NCBI GenBank assembly: GCA_029891385.1
Contig: CM057235.1
Location: forward strand, 7,807,001 to 7,871,000
Length of the DNA stretch: 64,000 bases
Source of the DNA: Erythroxylum novogranatense
Taxonomy: Eukaryota; Streptophyta; Magnoliopsida; Malpighiales; Erythroxylaceae
Direction: 5' to 3'
Shown piece after piece: positions 12,574 to 25,197 of this stretch; positions within the stretch are counted from its first letter, which is position 1, and each line of letters opens with the position of its first letter. A program made the translations under genes and the position numbers. The notes under the pieces were generated by a model. That model searched no databases. It worked only from the letters and a program-made list of their open reading frames with translations, and had not been told where the DNA came from.

Positions 12574-14424
12574 ATGATAGAAGAAAAAATCAGGTTGTTT
12601 ATACAATTGATGGTTCCATCTATCGTACACATTATAAGATAAAAATAAAGAAAAATTTTGTTAGGGCATATAAAAATAATTATGAACCACTAGACAATCT
12701 ATTTACCTCCAACATTTAAAAATGATGGATCCACTTATTATTGATTATTATTAATTTGTTCTAATTAGGCATCTTAAGGGTTTATAATTTTAGTTGTTAT
12801 TTATCCCATTTGATGCATCAATAATTGATAGAGAAAAGTCATAGCTTTTCTTCTTAGGACTTTGTAGACATATAATGTTTATATGTTAACTTTGCTATTT
12901 GGAATTGGCGTATATTTCCACTAATTTTGCACTATCATGTGCTAAAGATATAGAAAGGAAAAAATAACAATCATTGCCAAAAGAGAAGACATTAGAAGAA
13001 TTAAGAAATCTTAAGCTAGCTACTAGGTAAGTGTAGTAACAAGATTTGATCAAGTTGCTTTCAGATATGACATAAATGGTACTTACAATGTTGGGAAATT
13101 GGGATGAGATTTGATACTATGTCATTAAAATAAAAGCTATATTTTTTGATATCTTATAAGTCGAGATTACTTAAAATTCTATAACATGATTAACATATAA
13201 AATGTAATAAACCATGAATTATAATTTGTAAGTTATTTTGAAGCTTGATCTTTTTTCTTGTCATTTCTTCTAACCGTTTCTAAAATTGGTTAATCTCAAT
13301 CACTATAGTCTCATATGTGTCTGGTCTTTAATGAAATTCATAGAATGAGTTAAGAGAACTCTCCAATTATTATAGAGAGGGTTAGGCAAGAAGGGATAGA
13401 TCCCTTGGAGCCTAAGTCTACTTATAATATATTTTAGATATTTTAATAATTTAATTGGAAGAAAATTCTAATTTCAATTAATCATTAATTAGAATTTTAA
13501 TTAATTCAAATTAAATAGTATTTATATCAAAATAAGATTTAATATCTCATATTGATCCTTATTTAATATCTCATATTTAATTTTAAAATTTTCAAACTTT
13601 ACAATCAAGTCCAACTTGATTAAAAAATTCTCTTTAGCACATTCTTTATGTGTAACATATTAAGATCCTATATCTGTTGGCAATGGATATAAATTATAAC
13701 CCTAAATTGTATTTAGGATTAGATAAATTAAACTCAGTTAATGTAACTTTTGTTATCTAATTAAAGAATTTATATCGATAGATTAAAATTGATGTTTAGA
13801 AATATATCATGGTCAACTAAATATTTATGAATTGCAAAATGATTTTAACTAACCTTTTATGTATGATTTTTGTATAATTTAATCCCTTCATCATACAATG
13901 TTCTAATTAGACATGTAATTAATGTATATTCTATTTGAGTCAAATTAGATTAGTTCTCTGTCGTTAGTAATTGATTTTGTTCAAAATTTTGAAAATATGT
14001 TCAAAATGTCATTCAACTTTAGACAAGGATTTTCCATATAAATATTAATCGAGAATATTGAAACATTTTCCCTAAAAACTTTAGGGTAATGAATCAAATA
14101 TTGATCTGTTAACTATCTCTAATTGGTTCCTTTTATATCCAATGATTACTGATTAAGCTACCATCGACTAGAATATATCATAAGTAGTATCAAAACATAA
14201 TAATATCTATATGACATACTTTGGTGATTTCATATCAAAGGATCACTTATACATTCATCATAACGAGAATTTCTATAAACACATAAGTAATAACCCAAAT
14301 GGAATTCTAAAATGGGTCAATTCAATGAATTTTTTCTCTAATAATCACCCACAAATTTGTTTAAGTATTTCTATACTTCAATCAATAAGATTGACTACTT
14401 TCATAAGAAAAAATAGAACAAGAA
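12574..14424. other. AT-rich DNA without a recognisable gene
   Basis: No protein match, RNA gene or clear terminal repeat was found. The part at about 13400-14424 has the texture of an old LTR or other dispersed repeat, and it stops abruptly where the LTR fragment at 14425 begins, which suggests it truncated that LTR. The class is not assigned. Confidence 0.4.
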
Positions 14425-14925
14425 TTGAATTAAATCAGTAAATTGTGCAAAGAGAGATCTTGCATAGGTTTTCAATATGTTTATTAGATAACTTCGTATT
14501 TATTTAGGGTTTTGGATAGGTTGTTAATTGAGAAATTGCAATTTTCATAATCTAATTAGAGTTTATAATTTAGGGTTAATGGTTATAACTCGAGAGAGAG
14601 TAATCAACCCTAGGATCGTCTAGAACCAACAATCCGGTAATTTATAATCAATTACGCTAGCATTAATGATAGGTAAAATTTCTTTTCTCTCAATTGGTAA
14701 TTCTTTTAGGTTGACTCTTGAGTGTGTGCTGCAACTGCTAAATTATTAATATTTTTGTATTGATTTTTGAATAGATTTGCTTGACTGAATTGAATTCTTA
14801 TTCTAGTTCTGTTACAATTTGAATTTTGTGAATTATTCTAGCCTTAGATTTTAGGATTAGATTATGCTTCCTCATGGGATCGATATCTTAGGAACTATGC
14901 GAATGAACTGTGCGCTTTAGTTAGT
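14425..14925 (+). repeat. 5' LTR, 3' part only
   Basis: This stretch aligns with the 3' part of the LTR at 25524-26760 (about 26260-26745): both have AAATCAGTAAATTGTG, TAACTCGAGAGA, GATCGTCTAGAA and TTGAGTGTGTG in the same order. The upstream two thirds of the LTR are missing, and no clear primer-binding site follows. Confidence 0.75.
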
Positions 14926-15474
14926 TTTTTTTCTGTTCTTTCTTTCCTTTGCTTTCTGAAATCGTGCTCTTACATGAACACAATAGTCATAAAAAGATTG
15001 AGTCGTGCATCAGAAACCTTAAAGTTAGACATGCATAACTCGATTAAAATGATTAATTAGAAAAGCTCGGTGTGAAGAAGAAGAAGAAATCACAAAAGTA
15101 ACAATGGTTGAGGAATTTCAACAAGATTTGGACTATAGAGCAAACCAAGGATGTCAACAATAGACCCTTATGGACTTTGTAACATATTTTGAAATCAAAC
15201 TAGCCCTCCTAAACATGCTTTAACAAAACGTGCAGTTCTATGGACTAACAATTGAATATCTTAACTCACTTATAGTGAACTTCTTTGAAATATGTGATAC
15301 CTTTCAGTACCATCATATGTGAGAAGATATAATCAGAATTAGGCTCTTTCCTTTTACCCTTAGAGATAGAGCAAAGACTAGGTATCATTCCCTCAACCCA
15401 GCTAATGTCATAACTTGGGATCCGCTAGTTCGTGTCGTTTTAGACAAGTATTTTTCCCTTACTAAGACCATGAA

Positions 15475-18400
15475 TATTGGGCACCGCTTTCGGAACCCAA
15501 CTCTTTTTATGATACTATAATATGTTAGACCTCGTTTCCAGAGCCCAACATTCGGATTCATCATAAGACGTGAGCATGCGTATTACCTTGAAGGGTTATT
15601 TCCATGAACTCGGGTTAACTATATCTCACAAGAGTGATGTACCCACACCAGTCAAACACCAAAATCACAAATTGACTTCTTCAAAAATAATCATAGCTCT
15701 AAGTCTCTAGTTTAATTTGAAGCAAGAAACATCTCAATCGGAGCTCTACCGTTCGAAATATAAGTAAAATATCAATTTATGTTTAGTAAATAACCAATTC
15801 ATGCTCTTCTAATCAATTTCCACATTTTCTCACCATAAATCTTTTTCATACCAAACCCAAAAGCCATAAATTTTTATATATAGGTAGGAAATGTCTTAGT
15901 AATCTATTGATTTAAGAATCACTTCATTCGGAAGTCGGATGACGAAGTTATGGCCAAAAGAATCCAACATGTTTATGTCCTTAATCATTTTGTACCTATC
16001 TTGGCACAATTGCCATAACTTTTTCTACGGATGTTGAATTGATGTAATTTTTATACTTTTTTTAAGAGGACTTCGAGATGTACAACTTTTATGAAGAACT
16101 TGAACTGAGATTCTACCTCTAAAATAGTCAAAATCATGATTTACTATAGCTGTTCCGTGAATGTCCGTTTAACGAACACATATGTCTGCCTAACGGACAT
16201 AGACTAGCCTGGAAACCATTTTTCACCTAAGAAGGTCCGTTAAACAGACCTAAAGTCCATTAAACGGATATGGGCAATGTTGGGGGTCATTTTTGACCCA
16301 AGAAGGTTCGTTAAACGGACCTAAAGTCTGTTAAATGGATATGGGGGCTTCTCAAACCCCTCCAAAGCCCCTCCAATGTTTCCTACATCCATTCTAACGT
16401 CATATTCACTCATAATCTTCCCAATTTCACTTCTTCTAATGCAATAACACTCCTCAAAAATTCAATTACCAAAATGATTTCATAAATATACCAAATCTCA
16501 ACTCAAATGATTCATCTCATACAACAATTCTCATCATTCACCATAGCTGTCATGTTCATACTTCCCATGCAACATCATCACTTATAATGCTCATATCTCT
16601 TAACTCTGATACCCAACTTTACATACTTTATAGTGTCGGAAAGCTATGAGGATAAGTTACAACTTTCCAGAAGACAACTCTATCTAGTTCTATCTAGATT
16701 AATGCAGTCTTCTCCTTAAATTCAAAATACAATTCCTATCTTTCCTTTCTATAATACATCTCACTTATATGAAACAAAAATTCGTATTTCAAAATTTATC
16801 ATCTCAATTTGGTAACTTCCTCGAATGCACCTAATTTCAACTTAACCTCATCCATAATTAATTCATATTTCAACTCCACCTCATCCATACCCAAATTCAC
16901 ATTTCAATTTGATAATCATCTATACACAATTTCACATTTCATTTTGACATCATGAAATAAGAGTTTCACAAAACTTTAATGGCATTTCCAAGCCACATTA
17001 CATCATCCATATCAAAATCCAAAATTACAAAAAATGCAAAACCCAATAATTCTTGAAATACATCTGAAACCTTGTTTTACATAAACTACTCCAAAACAAA
17101 ACAAAACAAGCAAATTCAGAGTAATGTCTTGATTTTTCTTTCACTCAGTCTTTTGCTCTTCACTTGAATAGGGAAAGGAGAGTTGGGGTGAGCTTAAAAG
17201 CTAGTGGGTAACATTCTTATAACTAAGAAACGAGAAAAAGCATTGAAATTATTCATTTTTCATAGAAAATTCTTATTGAGTTCAAGAAAAACATAGTTCT
17301 CAACCAATTCACAATAATGCAAATCATGTATGCATCAACTTGACAATTTACAGATGCAATGCATAACAAATGGTTCGAGGGTTTTGTGGAACTAAACAAA
17401 GAAATCGAAGTTTACTCCATGAACGAAATGAGTCCACTTTTCGAATCTTGTAGGCCACAAGCGGGCTGTCAGGAGAAGGCTTTATGTCGACGTGCACATG
17501 ACTATGAAACGGTTTCTCTCTCGCCCAAACACAATCAATTTATGCTCAATGCATTTCCATACATTTTCATATTCTCATTATTTTTCCTCCTTTTCTTTAT
17601 ACAAAATGCCATGACACATTTCAATGGCATAACATGATCATACATCACAATGCATTTTCCACATTCACAACAATTCAAATCCAATCAATTAAGTATATAC
17701 ACACATATAAGCAAATTCTTTAAATCATTTAAAAGCAATATATGCCCACTTATGAAATAATTGAAATCAATTTATTCTCTTGATTTGGAAAAACTTTAAT
17801 GACTCATTATTCAATTATAAACATGAAACCCACCTTATTTCCTTGCTCATAAACTTTCTCAAAGATGTCCTCTCCCCTTGCTCCTCTTTCCTTTCTTGAT
17901 TTCCTTTAACATAAGCAAAAAATTCTATTCAATAGGAATTCCAATTGAGAACCCACAAGACACATATTCATAAAATTGATCCTAGAATCTTTAAACCCAT
18001 ACATTTCATAAGTTATATGAACCAAAACCCTCTCAAAATCCAAAGATTTAAAATCCAACTTACCTTGGATCTTCACCAAATGAAGAGTTTGTTGGCTCAA
18101 ATGGAAGCTCTAGTCCTCCTCTTCCTTTTTTCTCTTCTTAAACAACCACAAATTCCTTCTTGAAAGCCAAGGAAAGTTAAAACCTAGATTTTCTTATTTT
18201 TTTCTCTCCTTTCTCTCTTCTCTACGACTCTCTCTTCTTTCTCTCCTCTCAATTTCGTTCTTGTTTCTTCCTTAAAAGCCAAACAACCCTTCTTATTACA
18301 ATTATGCCATTAATGAGTCTAAATTGTCCAATTTGCCCTTCCTTCAAAGCCTTATAACCTTAATGCTTAAGTGTTCTTTCCCAAATGCCCTCATACATAT

Positions 18401-18993
18401 ATACTTTTACAAGACTATTTTATTTCAATTGAACCATATGATAAAATCCTACAACCATTTACATACTACTAGCTCCAAAATAATCCATCAAAACCTCATA
18501 ATTAACTAGTCTTTCCATATTTACCCTTCTTTTATCTTTATAACTAATACCTTATACTTCTAACTCCTTAACTAATGATCATGAAAAAATTGACAGAATT
18601 TGATAATACTTCCTTCTACAAAAAATGTTCCTCATTGTCTTAAGTTTCTAATAACACTAAAATCATTCAATTTGGTTCAGTAATCTGAAAGTTATATCTC
18701 AAACATTTCCGAACTGTTCTTATACTGAAACAATATTATGTGTTCAACTTCCATCCCGAAATTGAAATTCTTAGAAACTGAATTAGAACTAAATTTTATC
18801 AGACAAAATGTATCCTTATCTCTCTAATGTAATCCAAATTAAGAATCATTGCATTTGGATAACTAGAGAAAAAGTTATGGCTAAAACACCAAAGCTTACT
18901 CAGTGAACATGTTTCAACTACATTTTTAGCTTTTAACTTCCAACATTTCACATATAATAGTTCTAACTTCCAAGAAATGTTTGGGGTCGAACA
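15475..18993. mobile_element. solo LTR (3519 bp) with ATGAA target duplication
   Basis: The block begins TATTGGGCACC and ends GGGTCGAACA. It is bordered by ATGAA at 15470-15474 and again at 18994-18998. Joining the flanks restores the gag reading frame (...LTKT-M-K-I-I-M-E-I...), which matches the same region of the element at 41090-41130, so both ends are fixed to the base. The first dinucleotide is TA, not TG, probably a point change. There is no gag, pol or second LTR, hence a solo LTR left after LTR-LTR recombination. The end's reverse complement (TGTTCGACCCC) suggests a minus-strand orientation. Confidence 0.8.
16140..16350. repeat. array of GTCCGTTAAACGGAC-type palindromes
   Basis: About ten imperfect copies of TCCGTTTAACGGA / GTCCGTTAAACGGAC lie within 210 bases, in pairs set in a larger repeat of roughly 85 bases that includes ATGGGG and TTTTTGACC/TTTTCACC words. 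Each half-site contains AACGG, a MYB-type core. It lies inside the solo LTR and may be a promoter element of that family. Confidence 0.7.
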
Positions 18994-19957
18994 ATGAAGA
19001 TTATTATGGAAATTACCAATTTTCAGTAAAATGATGGGGAAACAATTTATGAAGCGTGAGAAAGATATCAGGATTTATAATGGAAATGCCCACATCATAA
19101 CATACCCAAGGAATTCTAGTTGCAAATATTATGTAATGGAGTAACCCCACATATAAGAGGCATAATTTACGCAGCTTCAGTAGGATCACTGATGAGAAAG
19201 ATGGTTGATGAAGCAGAAGACTTCTATAAATTAGATATTAGAGAAGATGTGAAAACCTTTGATGTCCTTGGACAACCATTCTTGCCTACTACTCACTCCA
19301 AAATTGACATTGATGGGGGTGAACTAACTCTAAGAGTCAGCAAGCATCAAATAACCTTCAAAGTGTCGAAGAAAGACAATAGTTCTCCCTTACCACCAAC
19401 TAATATCAAGGAAACTGAACCTAGAGGACAATGAGAAGATATTGAGGATCTTAGGAATGCATTTAGAAAGAAACAATTGAGAAGAAGAAGGATAAGGAAG
19501 GAGAATCAGAGGAAGAATGGTATCTAAGGCATGGTAGCTCATATGCAAATTGTAATATCGATGACTATGTTACCATTGTACGATTCATTCAAACCACCCT
19601 GAGTACAAGAAGAGTGTCGAGCTACGATGTTAAAAAAAGTACTGCATGGGAGGAAACCTGTGGATTGTTAACTTGATGTTGTTTCCTTTGATTTTATTTA
19701 GATAGAGTGAATTTTGTAGTTAGGTTGTTTCATTCTAACAAAATCGGGAAGGCAAAGGACTTCGACATGAATTTGATGATCGAGGAAGTACACAAAAGAG
19801 AGGTGAAAGAGCAACAAAGAGTTAATAAGTGATTTCGAGAAAGTGTGAAAGAATAAAAAAGAAAAATGAAAACTTGGTGGATCATGGCCTGTAATAGGGT
19901 AATACTGGAACACGTGAATTTTAGTTTATTTTTTTACTATTTTACCCTTCATTCACC

Positions 19958-19965
19958 TATATATT
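19958..19965 (+). promoter_or_regulatory. TATA-like box before the Athila-type ORF
   Basis: TATATATT lies about 145 bases before the ATG at 20104, followed by a pyrimidine-rich leader (CACTCACTTTC..., CTCTCTACC). This would suit a separate promoter for the extra ORF inside the element; it may also be chance in AT-rich DNA. Confidence 0.3.
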
Positions 19966-22126
19966 CATTTCTTACTTTACTTTTTCACTCACTTTCATTT
20001 TAACTTTATCTCTCGAAGTTTAGAACTTCCAACACTCTCACTTCTCTCTACCTAAATCCCTAAATTCTAGTCTCTTTCAACTTCTACCTAATAGCAAGCC
20101 AGTATGTCGCGCATTAAGCAATCAACAAAGTGTGATTAATCATCGGGACAAAACCAAGTCTCAGAACGAGGGAGAAGGAACAGGGCAACTGATTACAAAG
20201 CACCTTTCATAATCTTCTCATATGAAGAAGGTACCCACTTTCATTCTCTTCGCAATAAGAAAATTATGGTTGCAACGTATTTTCATTTTGAGACTTTAGA
20301 TAGATTAGAATTGCGAGACAAGGTCAAAAATTTAGTAGAGAGAATTCAATGGGACAATTTATTCAATTTCAATACCTAGTTTACAAAGAACTTACCTTAG
20401 AATTCTTTACATGCCTTCAGTACGAATCTAATAAACTTTGGGAATTATAGTTTAGGTTGTGGCGACAGCCTTATGAGCTTAATTTTGAGACTTTGTATGA
20501 AATTTGTGGTTTCCCGAAACACCCATAGTGGATCAACACGATGATTTTCGTGTTATCCCCTACTAGACTTGTAGCACCCCACTCCCGTAAGATCCGAACC
20601 TGACATTGATAGGTGATATCCGAGTTCGTGTCCCACGAGTTTAGCGTGCTAAAACACTCAATCAATTAGAAATTAGTATATTTTTTTTTGAACCACAAAC
20701 ACAATATGCGGAAATCGATACTCAAATTGGGCCCACATTCATTCATAAACATTTTCAATACAAAATAGAGAAATGCAATGTAGACGCGAACTGATCCCGA
20801 CCTCTATCCTTCACTTGAATGCTGTAAGTATACTCCCGTTGAATTAACGGGGTATTCCTTTGATCCTAAAAAATAATTGCAAATTTTGGGTGAGTTTTCT
20901 GAACTCAATGAGTGAACCATCATTGATAAGTTCACCGGATCATAAACGCATATCACATATTTCACAGATATTTATTTAATGGATATCGATCTTATAATGT
21001 TATATGCATGAGACTTACATTCGTTCTTATTGTTGTGACTGAGTGCCTATCACATACTTATACAAATACTGGCCCATAGGGTTCAGTCAAAATAGAATCA
21101 CGGAGCATAGCTCTATGTGCACACACATATATCATATAGCAAAGCTCTACGTGCAGAACATATATCATGAAGCAAAGCTCTACGTGGAAGCACTTCATAC
21201 TGGCTATTCAAGTCACAACGTCTTTATCTGAGCATGCATTTTATGAAATGCATCAACTACTGATTATGCCATATTAGACAATCACATATGATGTTCAATC
21301 ATAAACTCATAATCATCGGATCTAAGTCCGGCGTTTAACATTCGTTGAGAATTCAAATATCATATAGGATTTCACATCAAATCTGAACACTTCCAATACA
21401 TGCTTAACTTTCAAATTCCTGAGAATTTAAGTCCATAATTCAGAAACAAATCATAACTAGTTCAATAATATTGGAAGTTTAAACAAGTCGAATCAAATCA
21501 AATCAATCCTAGGAAATCGTCTAGGTTGACATACAGTACGCTCCAAGAAGTTATTGCCTGGATGGTCCGGCAACGTCTAGAGGTTGATGTTCCAGTTGCT
21601 CCTCTATAACAAATAATATACACAATATCACAATTTCTTCAATCATAAGTATCCAATGATGCACGTGTATGAAATAACTTATGTACAATGCATGTTCATG
21701 ACAATCCCAGGTATCTTTCCCTTATTCCGATCACATTATCAGTCTTATATCCAAAACTTATCTAAGTATGATTCATACTTAGGTTTATGCCTCACTAAAA
21801 CCATCAAAATCATAATTCATTACTCATTTGGAATCCTATAGATCTAGACATAATCAAAACACTGAAGTACGTTTAGTGGAATAACCCCAGTTCATAAAAC
21901 TTTAAGAGCGCACTCACTGTACCCATTTCACGTTTCTCGCTCAATCTTTCTCAATTCATTTCTGATGGCTAAGATTTTTGGGTGGAGATGTAGGGAAATG
22001 TGTTACAAGTCCCATGGTTTAATAATCAATTCATTTGGGTATCTAGAGAAGAAGTTATGGCTAGGAGAGAGAAAAAAACAGAAGGAACAAAACACAGAAG
22101 AAGTAAAAAGATAGAAGAAGTGAAGT

Positions 22127-22231
22127 AAAACACAGAAGAAGACACGTCAGCAAAACACAGAAAAAACACGTCAGCAAAACACAGAAGAAGACGCATCAAC
22201 AAAACACAGAAGAAGATGCGTCAGCAAAATA
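22127..22231. repeat. 25 bp tandem repeat, about four units
   Basis: Units of the form AAACACAGAAGAAGACACGT+CAGCA repeat about four times with small changes (ACGCATCAACA, ATGCGTCAGCA). It lies inside the solo LTR. Confidence 0.75.
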
Positions 22232-22380
22232 CATAAGAAGTAAAACTCGAAAGGAACACAACACAGAAGGAAGAAAACTCAGGAGAAGCGAAACTCAAAA
22301 GGAACAAAACATAAAAGGAACAAAACACAGAAAGAAGAAAACTCAGAAGAAGTGAAACTCAGAAGGAACAAAACACAAAA

Positions 22381-22530
22381 GGAGTTCATGAACAGTAACA
22401 TAGAAGGAGTTCATGAATAATAACACAGAAGGAGTTCATGAACAGTAACACAGAAGGAATTCATGAACAGTAACACATAAGGAATTCATGAACAGTAACA
22501 CAAAAGGAGTTCATGAACAGTAACACAGAA
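22381..22530. repeat. 25 bp tandem repeat, exactly six units
   Basis: GGAGTTCATGAACAGTAACA plus five bases (CAGAA or close) repeats six times without indels. The neighbouring array at 22127 has the same unit length and shares the ACACAGAAG core, so both probably grew from one word. Confidence 0.9.
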
Positions 22531-24053
22531 GGAGCAAAACTTAGAAAGAATAAAATATAGAAGAAGATGACGTCATCACAAAAGAAGATGATGTCATCAC
22601 AGAAGAAAAAAAAAAGACAAAAGAAGTAAATTTCACTTTTGAACATCTTCCCTTATAAGGACCTTGACTTTCAGCTCAGATGTCTATAATTTTCATACTT
22701 ATACTGTTGGGAAGATGAAAAGGAAGATTTATAACTTTCATAAAGGCCATTTTGACGAATCTATCTAGATTGGTATAAAAGTTTTACTGAAATTTCAGAT
22801 TAAGTTTTTGTTATCTCAACTTCAACATCACTTTTTCTTCACCTAATCATTAATAATGTTTCAAAAACTAAAATTAACACTATATCCAAATTTTTCCTCC
22901 CAACCACACAGTATTTATGAATATACACTTAAATGCCATTTCCATGCAAATGATAGTAATTCATCAACGTTCTTTTATAAATCCCCTTCTCTAAAGGATT
23001 TATTCACTACTTGCCTTTTGAAAACTCCAAAATTTTCAAGCCCTAAACTCCATGCAATTTATGTACTTCACTGAAGATATTAACCAGCTTCTGGTTTTTC
23101 TTAGGGCAGAAGACATGAATAGCAAAGTGGGTTTAGTGTAGGAAGGAAAAGCAGAGGAATCTCTTAAAAGGAGTTTGATGAAAAACTCTATGTATGGGAA
23201 GAAAATTTGGAGATGATCCCAATGAAGAATGAACTTAGACATATAACTTAACCTTTCAAGTTTCAAAAAATAGTGACCTACTTCTCGCAAAGTACCAAGC
23301 ATAAGTGACATTTGTCACTTCCCTCACATCTAAGCTCTAACTTAGTTTCTTTTGAAACTAACTTCCCTAAACTCTTATCTTTACAATTCAACTATTTCAA
23401 AATCTTCATTTGATGTCTTTTCCTATTTGTATAATTTTTTGTAATTTATGCCTAAATTCACCAAAATTCACAATTACAATATTCTTACTAACCAATAAAA
23501 TTTTTCATATAAATAAAATTCAATTCTCAAAAGACCTAAAAATCACGACATAATCGAATTATATCCAAAATTATTCATGAATGCATGTACAATCATTTTC
23601 ATGTGTCACAACTTCCCCATTCATATGCATGTGCATGACTTAATATGCATGAACATGGAAATGTATTTCTAACTCTCATTAATCACTCACATTTTCTATT
23701 TTAACCTTCCCACAAGAATGGGATGTTACAAGACTGAACTAACCAGATTAGAGCATTTTGACACTAAGAACGCATACAACAACATCATCAGGAGCCATGA
23801 ATACTTGTTGTTGCACAAATTTATATGTCAAACTGTTTTTGACAAAACAAAAACCAACAAGTATTTGACGAAGGAACTTTTCGTGTTGTGGTGTATAGAC
23901 CACAACATCCCAGTTTGCATAACCACCCACATCTTTAATGCAATTATTGTTACCCGACATAAGAGGAGCAATAACTTAGGAATGAGTTACTTAGTTTTGG
24001 CCATAATTGATTACTATGAAGTTGAGTGCAACAGACTTAGTCTACTGTCCTGA

Positions 24054-25155
24054 ATTCATGAACTATCATCATATGTGGTGAGCTAAAATCCTGAAGTCCC
24101 ACAATATGGAACTTCAAGATATTAGTGCCAAGACATACCTTAAGATCAGGACCAGTTAAGCGAGTTCAAGTGCTCAGCAACAACAAGAAGAGGAGGAAGA
24201 AGCAATAAAAGAACCGGGTTGGAAGAAAGTGCTTGATACGTTCTCCGCAAACAACAAGGTAATTATAGACGCACTTGTTGAGAACTCTAGAAGAATGAAG
24301 GAGATGGAATAACGATGTCAAAGCTGGGATATATGTCGTATCCATCGTTACTTTGAGGCTCAAGGCGTCCAACTGCTACCTCCAACACCATCCCTGCCTC
24401 CATCACCATGAGGCTTTGTTCTAACCCTTTTCTTTTTAAATTTAGTCTTTATTTAAGTTTTGTTTTACTTTATTTTATATCTCTTCTTTCCATGTGTGTT
24501 TGTTTGTCCTCTTCTTATATTGAGGACAATGTGTTGTTCACATGTAGAGAGGATTATGTGTGTTTGCTTTTAAGTGTGAATTGTGTATATTATATGATAG
24601 GGTTGCTAGCTTGCATATTGTGAATTTTGTAAATGTGTCAATAACTTAGATGGATTGAAATTGGTTTAATTTTGAACATAGATTATTAGGTTGTGAAGAG
24701 TTATTAGCTCGCAAAATTAGTGAATTGGGTTCTTTAGTTAATATGCAAGTTAATTAGGATTTAGTATGAGTTGTCACCCTCTAGATTGTCACATTTATTA
24801 ATAATTTTAGGCTTTTTGACTTAAGTAGCTTTGTTGGTTTTTTTTTTTGAAAACGAATAGCTTAAGCAACAAGGTAGGTAATAAAAAAAAGTGTTAGTTA
24901 ATTTTATGTAAATAACTATTCCGCTAACCTTCGGGTTATAAATAAAGCTAGTAGTAAGTTAAGAATATGATGTAGCTGAGTAACCAAATCGACACGCATC
25001 ACAAATGTGTGCCTTCGCATCAAAAGGCTATAATGACGTTCCATCTAAACAACTTAATAAAAAACACGACTTAGTTGAGTAATCGAATCGACATTCATCA
25101 CCAATGTTTATCTCCATATAAAAAGACTAAGTCCATGTTCACAAAAAGTAAACAA

Positions 25156-25197
<42 letters not shown>

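Larger units (their letters stand above)
15110..19640 (+). pseudogene. gag and protease remnant of the Athila-lineage element, split by a solo LTR
   Basis: Gag coats element RNA and protease cuts the polyprotein. The first half (about 15110-15474) reads PLMDFVTYFEIKLALLNML, LTIEYLNSLIVNFFEICDTF, IRLFPFTLRDRAK and VLDKYFSLTKT. After the solo LTR it resumes at 18994 with KIIMEITNFQ, then KCPHHNIPKEF and ILCNGVTPHIRG. It jumps within a short open frame (19120-19434) to the end of protease (DVLGQPFLP, DGGELTLRVS), so the protease active site is deleted. A last conserved tail (LHGRKP near 19650) marks the old pol end; everything between is gone. TGA and TAA stops interrupt it, including one at the family's Trp in the EAWER motif. 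Confidence 0.75.
20570..23730 (-). mobile_element. solo LTR (3161 bp), diverged relative of the LARD LTR, with AGACT target duplication
   Basis: It begins TGTAGCACCCCACTCCCG and ends GGATGTTACA, with AGACT at 20565-20569 and 23731-23735. The first 80 bases (CCGAACCTGACATT, GGTGATATCCGAGTTCGTG) and the final TGGGATGTTACA match the three long LTRs at 44090-63107, so it is the same family at a distance. By comparison with those, the sense strand is minus. No internal region or second LTR is present. It sits inside the Athila-type ORF. Confidence 0.88.
20104..24053 (+). pseudogene. Athila-type ORF (ORF-1-like), split by a solo LTR
   Basis: This is the extra gene typical of Athila-lineage elements; its function is not known. 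It starts MSRIKQS at 20104, runs through KIMVATYFHFETLDRLELRD and KNLVERIQWDNL, then with a frame change YKELTLEFFTCLQYES and FRLWRQPYELNFETLYEICG up to 20569. After the solo LTR it resumes at 23736 with TRLEHFDTKNAYNN, RSHEYLLLHKFICQTVF, KELFVLWCIDHNIPVCITTH and IFNAIIVTRHKRSNNLG, ending at TGA 24051-24053. The pattern (Y..LTLEF, then P.ELN...LYEICGF, then KELF.LWC) is what identifies the family. Internal stops make it dead. Confidence 0.7.

Noticed and set aside
13400..14424. A copia LTR start at TGTTGGCAATGG (13675).
   Set aside because: No matching second copy, no PBS or PPT, and no target duplication could be found, so it was left unassigned.
14211..14441. 76-codon plus-strand frame.
   Set aside because: AT-rich, no motif, runs into the LTR fragment; treated as chance.
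22100..22540. CRISPR-like repeat array.
   Set aside because: Plant nuclear context, no unique spacers between repeats, pure tandem units.
22461..22646. Minus-strand Phe/Cys-rich frame.
   Set aside because: Produced by the 25 bp tandem repeat and AAGAAG tract.
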